Shown here piece by piece: positions 18,994 through 29,084 of a stretch of 64,000 nucleotides of DNA. The notes beneath the pieces are model-generated. The model was not told where the DNA came from. It worked only from the letters and a program-made list of their open reading frames with translations, and ran no database searches. Numbering within the stretch: position 1 is the stretch's first letter; the number at the start of each line of letters is the position of its first letter. This stretch comes from Bacillus pumilus (lineage in GTDB: Bacteria; Bacillota; Bacilli; Bacillales; Bacillaceae): the NCBI RefSeq assembly GCF_009937765.1, contig NZ_CP047089.1:1424272-1488271 (forward strand). Direction: 5' to 3'. The position numbers and the translations under genes are program-made.

Positions 18994-20112
18994 ATGACAG
19001 CAACAAGAGGTCTTGAAGGTATTGTGGCAACAACTTCATCCGTAAGCTCAATTATTGATGATACTCTTACTTACGTAGGGTACAATATCGATGATTTAAC
19101 TGAAAAAGCTACTTTCGAAGAAATTGTCTACCTGTTATGGCACTTAAAGCTGCCGAATGAGCAAGAGCTGAGCGAGTTAAAACAGCAGCTCAACGAAAAT
19201 GCTCACATTCCGCAAGAAATCATTGAGCACTTTAAATCGTATTCGCTGGATGGGGTTCATCCAATGTCTGCGATTCGTACAGCGGTATCCTTACTAGGAT
19301 TACTTGATGACGAATCAGAGATTATGGACAAAGAAGCGAATTACAGAAAAGCCATTCGCTTACAGGCGAAAATTTCTGGACTAGTCGCTGCATTTTCACG
19401 TATTCGTAAGGGACTTGAGCCTGTACAGCCAAAAGAAGAATACAGCTATGCTGCAAACTTCTTATATATGCTAAATGGCGAAGAGCCTTCACCAGTAGAA
19501 ATTGAGGCAATTGATAAGGCACTCATTCTACATGCGGATCATGAATTAAACGCATCGACATTTACAGCACGTGTATGTGTTGCTACACTATCAGATATCT
19601 ACTCTGGTGTAACAGCGGCTATCGGTGCGCTAAAAGGACCACTTCATGGCGGAGCCAACGAAGGCGTGATGAAGATGCTTTCAGAAATTGGCGAAGTTGA
19701 AAACGTAGATTCCTATATTCATGGTAAGCTAGAGAAGAAAGAAAAAATTATGGGCTTTGGCCACCGCGTATATCGCCAAGGTGATCCGCGTGCAAAGCAT
19801 CTAAAAGAAATGAGTCAGCGTTTAACAAACCTGACTGGCGAGCCGAAATGGTATGAAATGTCTGTTCGCGCAGAGGAAATCGTGACATCAGAGAAAAATC
19901 TTCCACCAAATGTTGATTTTTATTCTGCATCTGTATATCACAGTCTTGGGATTGATCATGACTTGTTCACACCAATTTTCGTGATCAGCCGATTCTCTGG
20001 ATGGATTGCTCACATTTTAGAGCAGTATGACAACAACCGTCTTATCCGTCCAAGAGCTGACTACATTGGACCTGATCTTCAAACGTTTGTTCCGATCAGT
20101 GAAAGAGACTAA
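18994..20112 (+). CDS. citZ: Citrate synthase II
   Basis: A 372-residue citrate synthase, the major isozyme that condenses oxaloacetate and acetyl-CoA at the head of the TCA branch. Active-site His residues are in G-P-L-H-G-G-A-N (about 216-223) and G-F-G-H-R-V-Y (about 255-261); the catalytic Asp is in the N-V-D-F-Y-S-A segment near 308. ATG 18994 follows AAGGGGAGA; the TTG two codons earlier is too close to that site. First gene of citZ-icd-mdh, with a 180-base leader containing a cre-like site and an inverted repeat. Confidence 0.97.
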   Translation: MTATRGLEGIVATTSSVSSIIDDTLTYVGYNIDDLTEKATFEEIVYLLWHLKLPNEQELSELKQQLNENAHIPQEIIEHFKSYSLDGVHPMSAIRTAVSLLGLLDDESEIMDKEANYRKAIRLQAKISGLVAAFSRIRKGLEPVQPKEEYSYAANFLYMLNGEEPSPVEIEAIDKALILHADHELNASTFTARVCVATLSDIYSGVTAAIGALKGPLHGGANEGVMKMLSEIGEVENVDSYIHGKLEKKEKIMGFGHRVYRQGDPRAKHLKEMSQRLTNLTGEPKWYEMSVRAEEIVTSEKNLPPNVDFYSASVYHSLGIDHDLFTPIFVISRFSGWIAHILEQYDNNRLIRPRADYIGPDLQTFVPISERD

Positions 20113-20129
20113 TGTTTATAGAATAAGCA

Positions 20130-20161
20130 GGGGCTGATCTCGGGAAGGCCAATCAGCCTCT
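20130..20161 (+). other. Hairpin just after citZ, no U-run
   Basis: GGGCTGAT pairs with ATCAGCCTC (with G-U pairing) around a GC-rich loop. TATATCAAC follows, so it is not a classical terminator; it may be an mRNA end-stabilising or partial-termination element. Confidence 0.55.
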
Positions 20162-20187
20162 ATATCAACAAAAACGAAACACGTGAA

Positions 20188-20224
20188 AAACTTCTTCGCT
20201 TGCAGACATCAAGCCAAGAAGTTT
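20188..20224 (+). other. 15-bp-arm hairpin upstream of icd
   Basis: AAACTTCTTCGCTTG (20188-20202) is complementary to CAAGCCAAGAAGTTT (20210-20224) with one mismatch and a 7-nt loop. There is no T run after it. It lies 36 bases before the icd start. Confidence 0.75.
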
Positions 20225-20259
20225 CAAATATTCACTACATAACCTGGGAGGTAATATCA

Positions 20260-21531
20260 TTGTCACAAGGCGAAAAAATTACAGTTACTGGCGGCGTATT
20301 GAATGTACCAAATAATCCAATTATCCCGTTTATCGAAGGGGACGGAATCGGTCCTGACATTTGGAAAGCAGCATCAAGAGTACTTGAAGCAGCTGTAGAA
20401 AAAGCATATAAAGGTGAAAAGCAAATCACTTGGAAAGAAGTATATGCCGGTGAGAAAGCTTACAATAAAACTGGTGAATGGCTTCCTGAGCAAACACTAG
20501 AAGACATTCGTGAATACTTAATCGCAATCAAAGGACCACTAACAACACCAATCGGCGGAGGAATCCGTTCATTAAACGTGGCACTTAGACAAGAGCTTGA
20601 TCTATTCACATGCTTACGTCCAGTTCGCTGGTTCAAAGGCGTACCGTCTCCTGTGAAACGTCCAGAAGACACAGATATGGTCATCTTCCGTGAGAATACA
20701 GAAGATATCTATGCTGGTATCGAGTATGCAAAAGGATCAGACGAAGTGAAGAAGTTAATTGACTTCTTGAAAAACGAATTAGGTGTAAACAAAATCCGTT
20801 TTCCAGAAACATCAGGTATCGGAATCAAGCCAGTTTCTGAAGAAGGAACTTCTCGCCTTGTTAGAGCGGCTATCCAATATGCAATCGACCAAGGCCGTAA
20901 GTCTGTGACGCTTGTTCACAAAGGGAACATCATGAAATTTACAGAAGGAGCCTTCAAAAACTGGGGCTACGAAGTGGCTGAAAAAGAGTTTGGCGACAAG
21001 GTCTTTACATGGGCACAATATGATCGTATTGTAGAACAAGATGGAAAAGATGCGGCAAACAAAGCGCAAAGTGAAGCAGAAGCTGCTGGCAAAATTATTG
21101 TCAAAGACAGCATTGCAGATATTTTCCTTCAACAAATCCTAACTCGTCCAGCTGAGTTCGATGTTGTGGCAACAATGAACTTAAACGGAGATTACATCTC
21201 TGATGCTCTTGCAGCACAAGTTGGTGGAATTGGTATCGCACCAGGTGCGAACATCAACTACGAAACAGGACACGCTATTTTTGAAGCGACTCACGGAACA
21301 GCACCTAAATATGCTGGTCTTGATAAAGTGAACCCATCTTCTGTTCTTCTATCAGGCGTGCTTTTACTTGAGCACCTTGGATGGCAGGAAGCAGCTGATC
21401 TAGTGATTCAATCTGTTGAAAATACAATTGCATCAAAAGTCGTTACTTACGATTTTGCTAGATTAATGGATGGCGCAACAGAAGTGAAATGTTCTGAGTT
21501 TGCTGACGAGCTCATCAAAAACTTGTCTTGA
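20260..21531 (+). CDS. icd: Isocitrate dehydrogenase (NADP+)
   Basis: A 423-residue NADP-dependent isocitrate dehydrogenase, the usual Bacillus length. Substrate-loop residues lie in [12 protein letters not shown] (about 101-112), followed by R-E-N-T-E-D-I-Y; the metal-binding and cofactor segments G-N-I-M-K-F and H-G-T-A-P-K-Y are present. The start is TTG at 20260, seven bases after GGGAGGT; the ATG at 20200 lies inside the hairpin and has no ribosome-binding site. Second gene of the TCA operon, 147 bases after citZ. Confidence 0.97.
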   Translation: MSQGEKITVTGGVLNVPNNPIIPFIEGDGIGPDIWKAASRVLEAAVEKAYKGEKQITWKEVYAGEKAYNKTGEWLPEQTLEDIREYLIAIKGPLTTPIGGGIRSLNVALRQELDLFTCLRPVRWFKGVPSPVKRPEDTDMVIFRENTEDIYAGIEYAKGSDEVKKLIDFLKNELGVNKIRFPETSGIGIKPVSEEGTSRLVRAAIQYAIDQGRKSVTLVHKGNIMKFTEGAFKNWGYEVAEKEFGDKVFTWAQYDRIVEQDGKDAANKAQSEAEAAGKIIVKDSIADIFLQQILTRPAEFDVVATMNLNGDYISDALAAQVGGIGIAPGANINYETGHAIFEATHGTAPKYAGLDKVNPSSVLLSGVLLLEHLGWQEAADLVIQSVENTIASKVVTYDFARLMDGATEVKCSEFADELIKNLS

Positions 21532-21565
21532 TTCTTAAACTTTAAAGTTAAAGGGGAAAAAGGAA

Positions 21566-22504
21566 ATGGCAAACAAGCGTAAAAAAGTATCTGTTATCGG
21601 AGCGGGCTTTACTGGAGCAACTACAGCATTTCTAACGGCTCAAAAAGAATTAGCGGACGTCGTATTAGTCGATATCCCGCAGCTTGAGAACCCAACAAAA
21701 GGGAAAGCACTTGATATGCTGGAAGCAAGTCCAGTTCAAGGCTTCGATGCAAACATTACAGGAACTTCTAACTACGAAGATACAGCCGGTTCTGATGTTG
21801 TGGTCATTACGGCGGGAATTGCAAGAAAGCCGGGAATGAGCCGTGACGATCTTGTGTCAACAAATGAAAAAATCATGCGTAGTGTGACACGCGAAATCGT
21901 TAAATATTCTCCAGAAGCGATCATTGTTGTATTAACAAACCCTGTTGATGCAATGACGTATGCAGTTTATAAAGAATCAGGATTACCAAAGGAAAAAGTC
22001 ATTGGACAATCGGGTATTCTTGATACAGCACGTTTCCGCACGTTCGTTGCTCAAGAATTAAACCTATCTGTTAAAGACGTGACGGGCTTTGTACTTGGTG
22101 GACATGGTGATGACATGGTTCCTCTTGTTCGTTACTCTTATGCAGGCGGTATCCCGCTTGAAACATTGATTCCTAAAGAGCGAATTGATGCAATTGTTGA
22201 AAGAACAAGAAAAGGTGGCGGCGAAATCGTAAACCTATTAGGTAACGGTAGTGCCTATTATGCTCCTGCTGCTTCACTAGTCGAAATGGTTGAGGCGATC
22301 CTTAAAGATCAGCGCCGCGTCATGCCAACGATTGCTTACCTTGAAGGTGAATATGGCTACGAAGGCATTTACCTAGGTGTACCAACAATCGTAGGTGGAA
22401 ACGGCCTTGAGCAGATCATCGAGCTTGAGCTGACAGAAGAAGAAAGAAGTCAGCTTGACCGTTCTGTTGAATCTGTTAAGAATGTCATGAAAGTATTGTC
22501 TTAA
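21566..22504 (+). CDS. mdh: Malate dehydrogenase
   Basis: A 312-residue LDH-like malate dehydrogenase that oxidises malate to oxaloacetate with NAD+. The nucleotide fold begins [10 protein letters not shown], with D35 (V-L-V-D-I) selecting NAD. Substrate Arg residues are in [12 protein letters not shown], and the catalytic His in G-G-H-G-D-D-M-V is near 180. ATG 21566 follows AAAGGGGAAAAAGG. It is the last gene of citZ-icd-mdh and is closed by a terminator. Confidence 0.97.
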   Translation: MANKRKKVSVIGAGFTGATTAFLTAQKELADVVLVDIPQLENPTKGKALDMLEASPVQGFDANITGTSNYEDTAGSDVVVITAGIARKPGMSRDDLVSTNEKIMRSVTREIVKYSPEAIIVVLTNPVDAMTYAVYKESGLPKEKVIGQSGILDTARFRTFVAQELNLSVKDVTGFVLGGHGDDMVPLVRYSYAGGIPLETLIPKERIDAIVERTRKGGGEIVNLLGNGSAYYAPAASLVEMVEAILKDQRRVMPTIAYLEGEYGYEGIYLGVPTIVGGNGLEQIIELELTEEERSQLDRSVESVKNVMKVLS

Positions 22505-22509
22505 TATGA

Positions 22510-22552
22510 ATAAAAAAGAAGGCTTCTCGTATGAGGAGTCTTCTTTTTGTTT
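22510..22552 (+). terminator. Rho-independent terminator after mdh
   Basis: AAGAAG-CTTCTC pairs with GAGGAG-CTTCTT around a GTAT loop, followed by TTTTTGTTT. Confidence 0.85.
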
Positions 22553-22591
22553 ACAAAACAAATCTTGTCGAAATTTTAAATTGTTCTCTTG

Positions 22592-22608
22592 TTAAGCTTT
22601 CGTTAAAA
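22592..22608 (+). promoter_or_regulatory. Possible PhoP-box half sites upstream of phoP
   Basis: TTAAGC (22592-22597) and TTAAAA (22603-22608) are spaced 11 bases start to start, the PhoP direct-repeat period. They are degenerate relative to TT(A/T)ACA. phoPR is autoregulated in B. subtilis. Confidence 0.4.
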
Positions 22609-22691
22609 TGAAAGAGAAAGCATGACTTCTCGCTTTTCACATAAGATACAAAAAAACGGATGCAGGGGAAATCACTAATTGGAGGCACAAC

Positions 22692-23420
22692 ATGAATAAA
22701 AAAATATTAGTTGTGGATGATGAAGAATCGATTGTAACACTTCTAAGCTATAACCTTGAAAGAGCGGGCTATGATGTCGTCACAGCAAGAGACGGAGAAG
22801 AAGCGCTTGAAAAAGCAGCAAGTGAACAGCCTGATCTCATTGTATTAGATTTAATGCTTCCGAAAATGGACGGCATCGAAGTGTGCAAACAACTGAGAAT
22901 TCAAAAAATGATGTTCCCTATTTTAATGCTGACAGCAAAGGACGATGAATTTGATAAGGTGCTAGGTCTTGAGCTTGGAGCCGATGATTACATGACAAAG
23001 CCATTCAGTCCAAGAGAAGTGGGTGCTCGGGTAAAAGCCATCTTGAGAAGAGCACAGCAATCTCAGCCTGCCCCCACACAAGAGGAGAAGGAAGAGATCA
23101 TTGCAGATCAAATCAAAATTGGTGAACTGCGCATTTTACCAGAACACTACGAAGTCTATTTTCAGGAAGAACGTCTAGAACTGACGCCAAAAGAATTTGA
23201 ACTACTGCTTTATTTGGCGAAGCATAAAGGACGTGTCCTCACGCGTGATTTATTGCTAAGTGCCGTTTGGAATTATGACTTTGCAGGTGATACTCGTATT
23301 GTGGATGTGCATATTAGCCACTTGCGGGACAAAATTGAAAAGAACACGAAAAAACCAACATATATTAAAACGATTCGCGGCTTAGGCTACAAATTGGAGG
23401 AGCCAAAGCCAAATGAGTAA
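22692..23420 (+). CDS. phoP: Phosphate-starvation response regulator PhoP
   Basis: A 242-residue OmpR-family response regulator. The receiver domain (1-118) has acidic D9-D10, phospho-acceptor D53 in L-I-V-L-D-L-M-L and K in the M-T-K-P-F segment. The winged-helix DNA-binding domain fills about 140-238. It activates or represses Pho-regulon promoters by binding tandem TT(A/T)ACA repeats. ATG 22692 follows a GGAGGC ribosome-binding site. It overlaps phoR by 8 bases, so the pair is co-translated. Confidence 0.96.
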   Translation: MNKKILVVDDEESIVTLLSYNLERAGYDVVTARDGEEALEKAASEQPDLIVLDLMLPKMDGIEVCKQLRIQKMMFPILMLTAKDDEFDKVLGLELGADDYMTKPFSPREVGARVKAILRRAQQSQPAPTQEEKEEIIADQIKIGELRILPEHYEVYFQEERLELTPKEFELLLYLAKHKGRVLTRDLLLSAVWNYDFAGDTRIVDVHISHLRDKIEKNTKKPTYIKTIRGLGYKLEEPKPNE

Positions 23421-25155
23421 AATTAGAACCCGTCTGTTTTCGGGACTCATTTTTCTCCTTTTTATTGTGTTTGTGGCACTTGGTCTTTTCCTAGATCACA
23501 TGTTCCATGTTTTCTATGAAACAAAATTAACGGAACGAATGGAAAAGGAATCGAGCTTTCTCCTATCTTCCATGAATGGTAATGATCTAAAGGTGAAGCA
23601 AAACAAAGAGGTTCTCAATCAGGCACAGCAGCATTTTGATATGAATGCGTCGATTGTGGATGTAAAGGGGAATATCATACATACAACGGGTCAAGCAGAA
23701 CAAAAGGCCGTCATTCAAAACACACTGAACAATGAACGTCTCCAAACGAAAGGGGTCGTCATTGATGATGAGAAAGACGCGCTGTTCCATTATGCTGTCC
23801 CGATCTTAAAACAAAACGAACCAGCGGGTTATTTATTTCTTCATGTGTCATATGAGCCTTTAAATGAAATTGACGGCCAACTTTGGCTTGCCTTAGCCTT
23901 TTGTCTTGGCTCGGCGATTATCATCATCGTTTTCTTCGGGTACCGCATGTCGATGAAATATGTAAAACCAATTGATTATGCGACAAAGGTAGCCAAACAG
24001 CTAGAACGCGGGAACTATGATACGAATCATTATGAAGAGCTGATGATCGAAACAAGTGAACTGAATACCTCCATGAAGCGTTTGGCAGGAAGTCTTCAAG
24101 AAATGACTAGTGCCGGTGAAATGCAGAGAGACCGTTTGCAAACAGTCATAGAAAATATTGGAGCAGGGATTATATTGATTGATAAGATGGGGTACATCCA
24201 CCTCGTCAATCGAACCTTCCGCAAGCAGTTTAAGGTGCAAAAGCACATTTACATGCACAAGCTGTATCACGAAGCGTTTACCCATGAAGAGATTATCGAA
24301 TTAATTGACGAAATTTTCATGACAGAAACGAAGGTGCGGAAGTTTTTACGTCTAGCCGTTGACATTGAACGTCGCTACTTCCAAGTCGATGGGGTACCCA
24401 TTTTAAGTACAGACGACGAATGGAAAGGCATTGTCCTCGTGTTTCATGACGTCACAGAAACGAAGCAGCTGGAGCAGATGCGAAAAGACTTTGTCGCCAA
24501 TGTGTCTCATGAGTTAAAAACACCGATTACGTCGATTAAAGGATTTTCTGAAACCCTTCTTGATGGTGCGATTGATGACAAAGAAGCACTGACAGAATTC
24601 CTTTCTATCATTTTAAAAGAGAGTGTCCGTCTAGAAACATTGATTCAAGACTTACTTGATCTTTCTAAAATTGAGCAGCAGCAATTCAAACTGAATATTC
24701 AAGAAGCCAATGCGACAGAAATCATCCAAGAGATTCAAGTGCTGTTAAATCAAAAGGCTACAGAAAAAGGCATTCAATTACACGTGCGTGTCCCAAAAGA
24801 ACCGGTCTATGTCATGGCAGACCCGCTAAGGTTAAAGCAAATCTTCCTCAATCTCGTTAATAATGCTCTTACCTATACACCAGAGGGAGGAAGTGTCACC
24901 ATTTCAGCAAGAAAGCGAAAAGGTGCCTATGAATTTGATGTAGCAGATACAGGGATCGGGATGAAGAAAAGTGAGATTCCAAGAATATTTGAGAGATTTT
25001 ATCGAATTGATAAAGATAGAAGCAGAAATTCAGGCGGTACAGGTCTTGGTCTTGCCATTGTCAAACACCTTGTAGAGGCGCATGAAGGAACCATTTCTGT
25101 CCGCAGCAAACAAGGGAAAGGAACGACTTTTACAGTGAGCTTGAAATCGACATAG
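23413..25155 (+). CDS. phoR: Phosphate sensor histidine kinase PhoR
   Basis: A 580-residue membrane sensor kinase. Membrane segments lie at about 8-30 and 155-178, flanking an extracytoplasmic PAS-like domain. HAMP (about 180-235), cytoplasmic PAS (about 240-345), HisKA with V-S-H-E-L-K-T-P (His near 362) and HATPase with N-, G1- and G2-box motifs (D-T-G-I-G-M; G-T-G-L-G-L) follow. It phosphorylates PhoP on phosphate limitation; in B. subtilis the cue comes from wall teichoic acid metabolism. ATG 23413 lies within phoP behind TTGGAGG. A PhoP-box-like repeat lies immediately downstream. Confidence 0.95.
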   Translation: MSKIRTRLFSGLIFLLFIVFVALGLFLDHMFHVFYETKLTERMEKESSFLLSSMNGNDLKVKQNKEVLNQAQQHFDMNASIVDVKGNIIHTTGQAEQKAVIQNTLNNERLQTKGVVIDDEKDALFHYAVPILKQNEPAGYLFLHVSYEPLNEIDGQLWLALAFCLGSAIIIIVFFGYRMSMKYVKPIDYATKVAKQLERGNYDTNHYEELMIETSELNTSMKRLAGSLQEMTSAGEMQRDRLQTVIENIGAGIILIDKMGYIHLVNRTFRKQFKVQKHIYMHKLYHEAFTHEEIIELIDEIFMTETKVRKFLRLAVDIERRYFQVDGVPILSTDDEWKGIVLVFHDVTETKQLEQMRKDFVANVSHELKTPITSIKGFSETLLDGAIDDKEALTEFLSIILKESVRLETLIQDLLDLSKIEQQQFKLNIQEANATEIIQEIQVLLNQKATEKGIQLHVRVPKEPVYVMADPLRLKQIFLNLVNNALTYTPEGGSVTISARKRKGAYEFDVADTGIGMKKSEIPRIFERFYRIDKDRSRNSGGTGLGLAIVKHLVEAHEGTISVRSKQGKGTTFTVSLKST

Positions 25156-25174
25156 AGAAAAAAGGAAAGTCACG

Positions 25175-25197
25175 TTAAAATTTACATGATCTTTACA
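25175..25197 (+). promoter_or_regulatory. PhoP-box-like direct repeats downstream of phoR
   Basis: TTTACA at 25181-25186 and TTTACA at 25192-25197 are separated by 5 bases, exactly the PhoP repeat rule, with TTAAAA adjacent at 25175-25180. They lie between the phoR stop and a terminator, on the polA side. Confidence 0.55.
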
Positions 25198-25269
25198 ATG
25201 AATTCATGTTTTGTTAACCATTCATTGATAGGATGAATAGGAACCCCTTCATCCAAGGAGCCAATTTTG

Positions 25270-25306
25270 GAAGGACGAAAACACATGTTGTTTTCGTCCC
25301 TTTTTT
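25270..25306 (+). terminator. Rho-independent terminator between phoR and polA
   Basis: GGACGAAAACA pairs with TGTTTTCGTCC around a CATGT loop region, followed by TTTTTT. Confidence 0.85.
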
Positions 25307-25409
25307 ATGCAGGCTCGACTATTTTCTTTTCAAAATAAACTTTGATAAAATGGAGATACAATGTGTGAAAGAGACGGCTGAGATGGCTCAGCCGATGGAG
25401 GATTAAAAC

Positions 25410-28049
25410 ATGACAGACAAAAAGAAATTAGTGTTAGTGGATGGAAACAGCCTTGCATATCGAGCCTTTTTTGCTTTGCCGCTATTATCAAATGATAAAG
25501 GCGTACATACAAATGCTATTTATGGCTTTGCGATGATCTTAATGAAAATGCTGGAGGACGAGAAGCCAACCCATATGCTCGTCGCATTTGATGCGGGAAA
25601 AACAACCTTCCGCCACGAGACATTTAAAGAATATAAAGGCGGAAGACAAAAAACCCCGCCAGAGCTATCAGAACAAATGCCATTCATCCGTGAACTATTA
25701 GATGCCTATCAGGTGAAAAGGTACGAGCTTCCTCAATATGAGGCAGATGATATTATCGGAACATTGGCTGTCGAGGCAGAAAAAGACGGCTTTGAAGTCA
25801 AAATCTTCTCAGGAGATAAAGACTTAACACAGCTCTCAACTGATCATACGACAGTGGCTATTACGAAAAAAGGCATCACAGAAGTCGAATACTACACACC
25901 TGCTCATATTGAAGAGAAATATGGTCTGCGACCAGATCAAATCATTGACATGAAAGGGCTAATGGGAGATTCATCAGATAATATCCCAGGCGTCCCAGGT
26001 GTAGGCGAAAAAACAGCCATTAAATTGTTAAAGCAGTTTGAAACAGTTGAGAACCTGCTTGAACATATTGATGAAGTGAGCGGGAAAAAACTGAAAGAAA
26101 AGCTTGAAGAATTTAAAGAGCAAGCAGTCATGAGTAAAGAGCTGGCGACCATTCTCGTAGAAGCACCTATTGATGTGTCCAGCAAAGATCTCGCCTACGA
26201 AGGTCCACATATGGATCAAGTGATCTCTCTTTATAAAGAACTAGGCTTTCAAACGCTGCTAGAGCGTCTAGGAGAAGCCCCAGAAACAGATGAACAGGTT
26301 GAAGTAGACGCATTAGAAGTGAAAAAAATGACAGCTGTAACCAGCGAGATGCTGACAGATCATGCAGCCCTTGTGGTAGAACAGCTTGGAGATAATTATC
26401 ACGAAGCGGATTTGATCGGTTTTGCGATCCATAATGAAAATGGTGCGTTTTTTATGACAAAAGAAGATGCGCTTCAATCAGAGGCATTTAAAGAATGGGT
26501 ACAGGATGAAACGAAGAAAAAATGGGTCTTTGATTCAAAAAGAGCCGTTGTCGCCCTCAGATGGCATGATGTTGACCTAAAAGGTGTCGACAATGATGTT
26601 CTGCTCGCTTCCTACGTCGTCAACCCGCAGAAAACTTACGAAGACGTCGCAAGTGTAGCGAAGGAATATGGTCTGAATATCGCTCTTTCTGATGAAAAAG
26701 TATACGGAAAAGGAGCAAAGCAGGCGATCCCACCTGAAGATGAACTGAAAGAACATCTCGGACGCAAAGCAGCGGCGATCTCAGCCTTGCATGATTTAAC
26801 ACTGGAAGCATTAGAGAAAAATGATCAACATGAACTCTATGAAGATTTAGAGCTTCCGCTTGCACTCATCTTAGGTGAAATGGAATCTCTTGGAGTCAAG
26901 GTAGATATAAAGCGCCTAGAGAACATGGGTGAAGAATTAACGAAAAAGCTCAAAGAATATGAAGAAACCATTCACCGTTTAGCAGGAGAAACGTTTAATA
27001 TCAATTCTCCTAAACAGCTTGGCGTCATTCTTTTTGAAAAATTAGGTCTCCCGATTATTAAGAAGACAAAAACAGGCTATTCAACGTCTGCAGATGTGCT
27101 TGAAAAGCTTGAAGATAAGCATGAAATCATTCGGTCCATTCTGCACTACAGACAAATTGGAAAGCTGCAATCGACCTATGTAGAAGGGTTAATGAAAGTA
27201 ACGCGTAAGGATACTCATAAAGTGCATACAAGATTTAACCAGGCACTCACGCAAACAGGAAGATTAAGCTCCACAGATCCAAACCTTCAAAACATCCCGA
27301 TTCGTTTAGAAGAAGGACGGAAGATTCGTCAAGCGTTCGTTCCTTCAAAAGAAGGCTGGCTCATGTTTGCAGCAGACTATTCACAAATCGAACTGCGTGT
27401 ACTTGCTCATATTTCACAAGATGAGAATTTGATTGAAGCATTTACGAGGGACATGGACATTCACACGAAAACAGCGATGGACGTGTTTCATGTCTCAGAA
27501 GAAGAAGTAACTTCCGCGATGAGAAGACAAGCCAAGGCAGTAAACTTTGGTATTGTATACGGAATCAGTGATTACGGACTTTCTCAAAACCTTGGAATCA
27601 CAAGAAAAGAAGCAGCCGCATTTATCGAGCGCTATTTAACAAGTTTTAAAGGCGTGAAAACCTATATGGAAGAAATCGTTCAGGAAGCGAAACAAAAAGG
27701 CTACGTCACGACGCTTCTTAAACGCAGACGGTATATCCCGGACATCACAAGCCGTAATTTTAATATCAAAAGCTTTGCAGAACGAACAGCTATGAACACA
27801 CCGATCCAAGGCAGCGCAGCCGATATTATTAAAAAAGCGATGATTGATATGGCACGAAGGCTCAAAGAAGAAAACCTGCAAACAAATCTTTTATTACAGG
27901 TGCACGATGAATTGATCTTCGAAGCGCCAAAAGAAGAAATTGCCATTCTTGAAAAGATTGTTCCTGAAGTCATGGAAAATGCACTTCAGCTTGATGTGCC
28001 ACTAAAAGTTGATTTTGCTTCAGGTCCATCTTGGTACGATGCAAAATAA
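25410..28049 (+). CDS. polA: DNA polymerase I
   Basis: An 879-residue family A polymerase for Okazaki-fragment processing and repair. The 5' nuclease domain is about 1-290 (L-V-D-G-N-S-L-A-Y-R; Y-E-A-D-D-I-I-G). The middle 3'-5' exonuclease-like domain (about 300-465) lacks the D-x-E catalytic pair: the site reads V-V-E-Q-L, so proofreading is absent, as in other Bacillus Pol I. The polymerase domain (about 470-879) has motif A with A-A-D-Y-S-Q-I-E-L-R and motif C with V-H-D-E. ATG 25410 follows GATGGAGGA. It appears to lead polA-mutM-ytaF-coaE. Confidence 0.97.
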   Translation: MTDKKKLVLVDGNSLAYRAFFALPLLSNDKGVHTNAIYGFAMILMKMLEDEKPTHMLVAFDAGKTTFRHETFKEYKGGRQKTPPELSEQMPFIRELLDAYQVKRYELPQYEADDIIGTLAVEAEKDGFEVKIFSGDKDLTQLSTDHTTVAITKKGITEVEYYTPAHIEEKYGLRPDQIIDMKGLMGDSSDNIPGVPGVGEKTAIKLLKQFETVENLLEHIDEVSGKKLKEKLEEFKEQAVMSKELATILVEAPIDVSSKDLAYEGPHMDQVISLYKELGFQTLLERLGEAPETDEQVEVDALEVKKMTAVTSEMLTDHAALVVEQLGDNYHEADLIGFAIHNENGAFFMTKEDALQSEAFKEWVQDETKKKWVFDSKRAVVALRWHDVDLKGVDNDVLLASYVVNPQKTYEDVASVAKEYGLNIALSDEKVYGKGAKQAIPPEDELKEHLGRKAAAISALHDLTLEALEKNDQHELYEDLELPLALILGEMESLGVKVDIKRLENMGEELTKKLKEYEETIHRLAGETFNINSPKQLGVILFEKLGLPIIKKTKTGYSTSADVLEKLEDKHEIIRSILHYRQIGKLQSTYVEGLMKVTRKDTHKVHTRFNQALTQTGRLSSTDPNLQNIPIRLEEGRKIRQAFVPSKEGWLMFAADYSQIELRVLAHISQDENLIEAFTRDMDIHTKTAMDVFHVSEEEVTSAMRRQAKAVNFGIVYGISDYGLSQNLGITRKEAAAFIERYLTSFKGVKTYMEEIVQEAKQKGYVTTLLKRRRYIPDITSRNFNIKSFAERTAMNTPIQGSAADIIKKAMIDMARRLKEENLQTNLLLQVHDELIFEAPKEEIAILEKIVPEVMENALQLDVPLKVDFASGPSWYDAK

Positions 28050-28077
28050 ATCATAGAGATAAAAAGGAGCGAGGAGC

Positions 28078-28908
28078 ATGCCGGAATTACCAGAAGTTGA
28101 AACCGTCCGGCGCACTCTCAAGCGGTTAGTCGAAGGAAAGACGATTGAAACGGTCGATATCAAATGGCCAAACATCATCAAACGTCCTGGGGAGCCGGAA
28201 GAGTTCGCAAGAAGAATGGTTGGAGAAACCATACAAACCATTGAAAGAAGAGGGAAGTTCCTCCTCTTTCATTTAGACCATTATGTGATGGTCTCCCATT
28301 TAAGGATGGAAGGGAAATATCGTGTACATGAAGCGCATGAGCCTTATGATAAACACGTACACGTCGTCTTTACGTTTACCGATGGAACGGAGCTTCGGTA
28401 TCATGATGTACGTAAATTTGGCACGATGCATTTATTTCAGCCGGGTGAAGAGGAAAAGGAACTCCCGCTATCACAGCTGGGCTATGAACCATTTGATGAA
28501 CAGTTCACTCCTGAGTATTTATGGGAGCAATTGAAAAAAACAACACGCGTCGTCAAAACAGCACTGCTTGATCAAAAGATTGTCGTAGGGCTTGGTAACA
28601 TTTATGTAGATGAGGTCCTGTTTAAATCAGGGATTCATCCAGAAACGAAAGCGAATCAGCTTAGCCTGGAATCCTGCAAAGTGCTTCACAAACAGATCAT
28701 CGATACGCTTCAAGTGGCGGTAGATGCGGGTGGAAGTACGATTCGTTCTTATATCAACTCACAAGGAGATATTGGTACGTTTCAATTGCAGCTTCTTGTA
28801 TATGACCGGCGGGGAGAGCCTTGCCAAACATGCGGAAGCATCATTGAGAAAACAGTAGTCGGAGGGCGCGGTACACACTTTTGTGTGACCTGCCAAAAAC
28901 GTCCTTAA
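28078..28908 (+). CDS. mutM: Formamidopyrimidine-DNA glycosylase
   Basis: A 276-residue Fpg/MutM glycosylase-AP lyase that excises 8-oxoguanine. The nucleophile P2 and E3 lie in M-P-E-L-P-E-V-E-T; the helix-two-turn-helix region includes G-L-G-N-I-Y-V-D-E near 175-184; the C-terminal zinc finger has C-Q-T-C and C-V-T-C pairs. ATG 28078 follows AAAAGGAGCGAGG. It lies 28 bases after polA, so repair synthesis and base excision are likely co-transcribed. Confidence 0.96.
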   Translation: MPELPEVETVRRTLKRLVEGKTIETVDIKWPNIIKRPGEPEEFARRMVGETIQTIERRGKFLLFHLDHYVMVSHLRMEGKYRVHEAHEPYDKHVHVVFTFTDGTELRYHDVRKFGTMHLFQPGEEEKELPLSQLGYEPFDEQFTPEYLWEQLKKTTRVVKTALLDQKIVVGLGNIYVDEVLFKSGIHPETKANQLSLESCKVLHKQIIDTLQVAVDAGGSTIRSYINSQGDIGTFQLQLLVYDRRGEPCQTCGSIIEKTVVGGRGTHFCVTCQKRP

Positions 28909-29084
28909 TCAGCTTAGCCATGAGCATGCTTCCTTTTTGTAATGCATACGATAAAAAACATTCATTTTTCAGCAAGGTGTAGACTGACACACAGCCCACC
29001 TGCTCTTCATATAGTGAAGAAGAGTCTAAGAACGCCCAGAGACTCTTGATCATCGTTGCAAGAACAGAAAGGAAGAGTTCAGGT

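Noticed and set aside
25233..25406. A 57-codon open frame between phoR and polA
   Set aside because: It has no ribosome-binding site and runs straight through the terminator hairpin, so it is likely chance.
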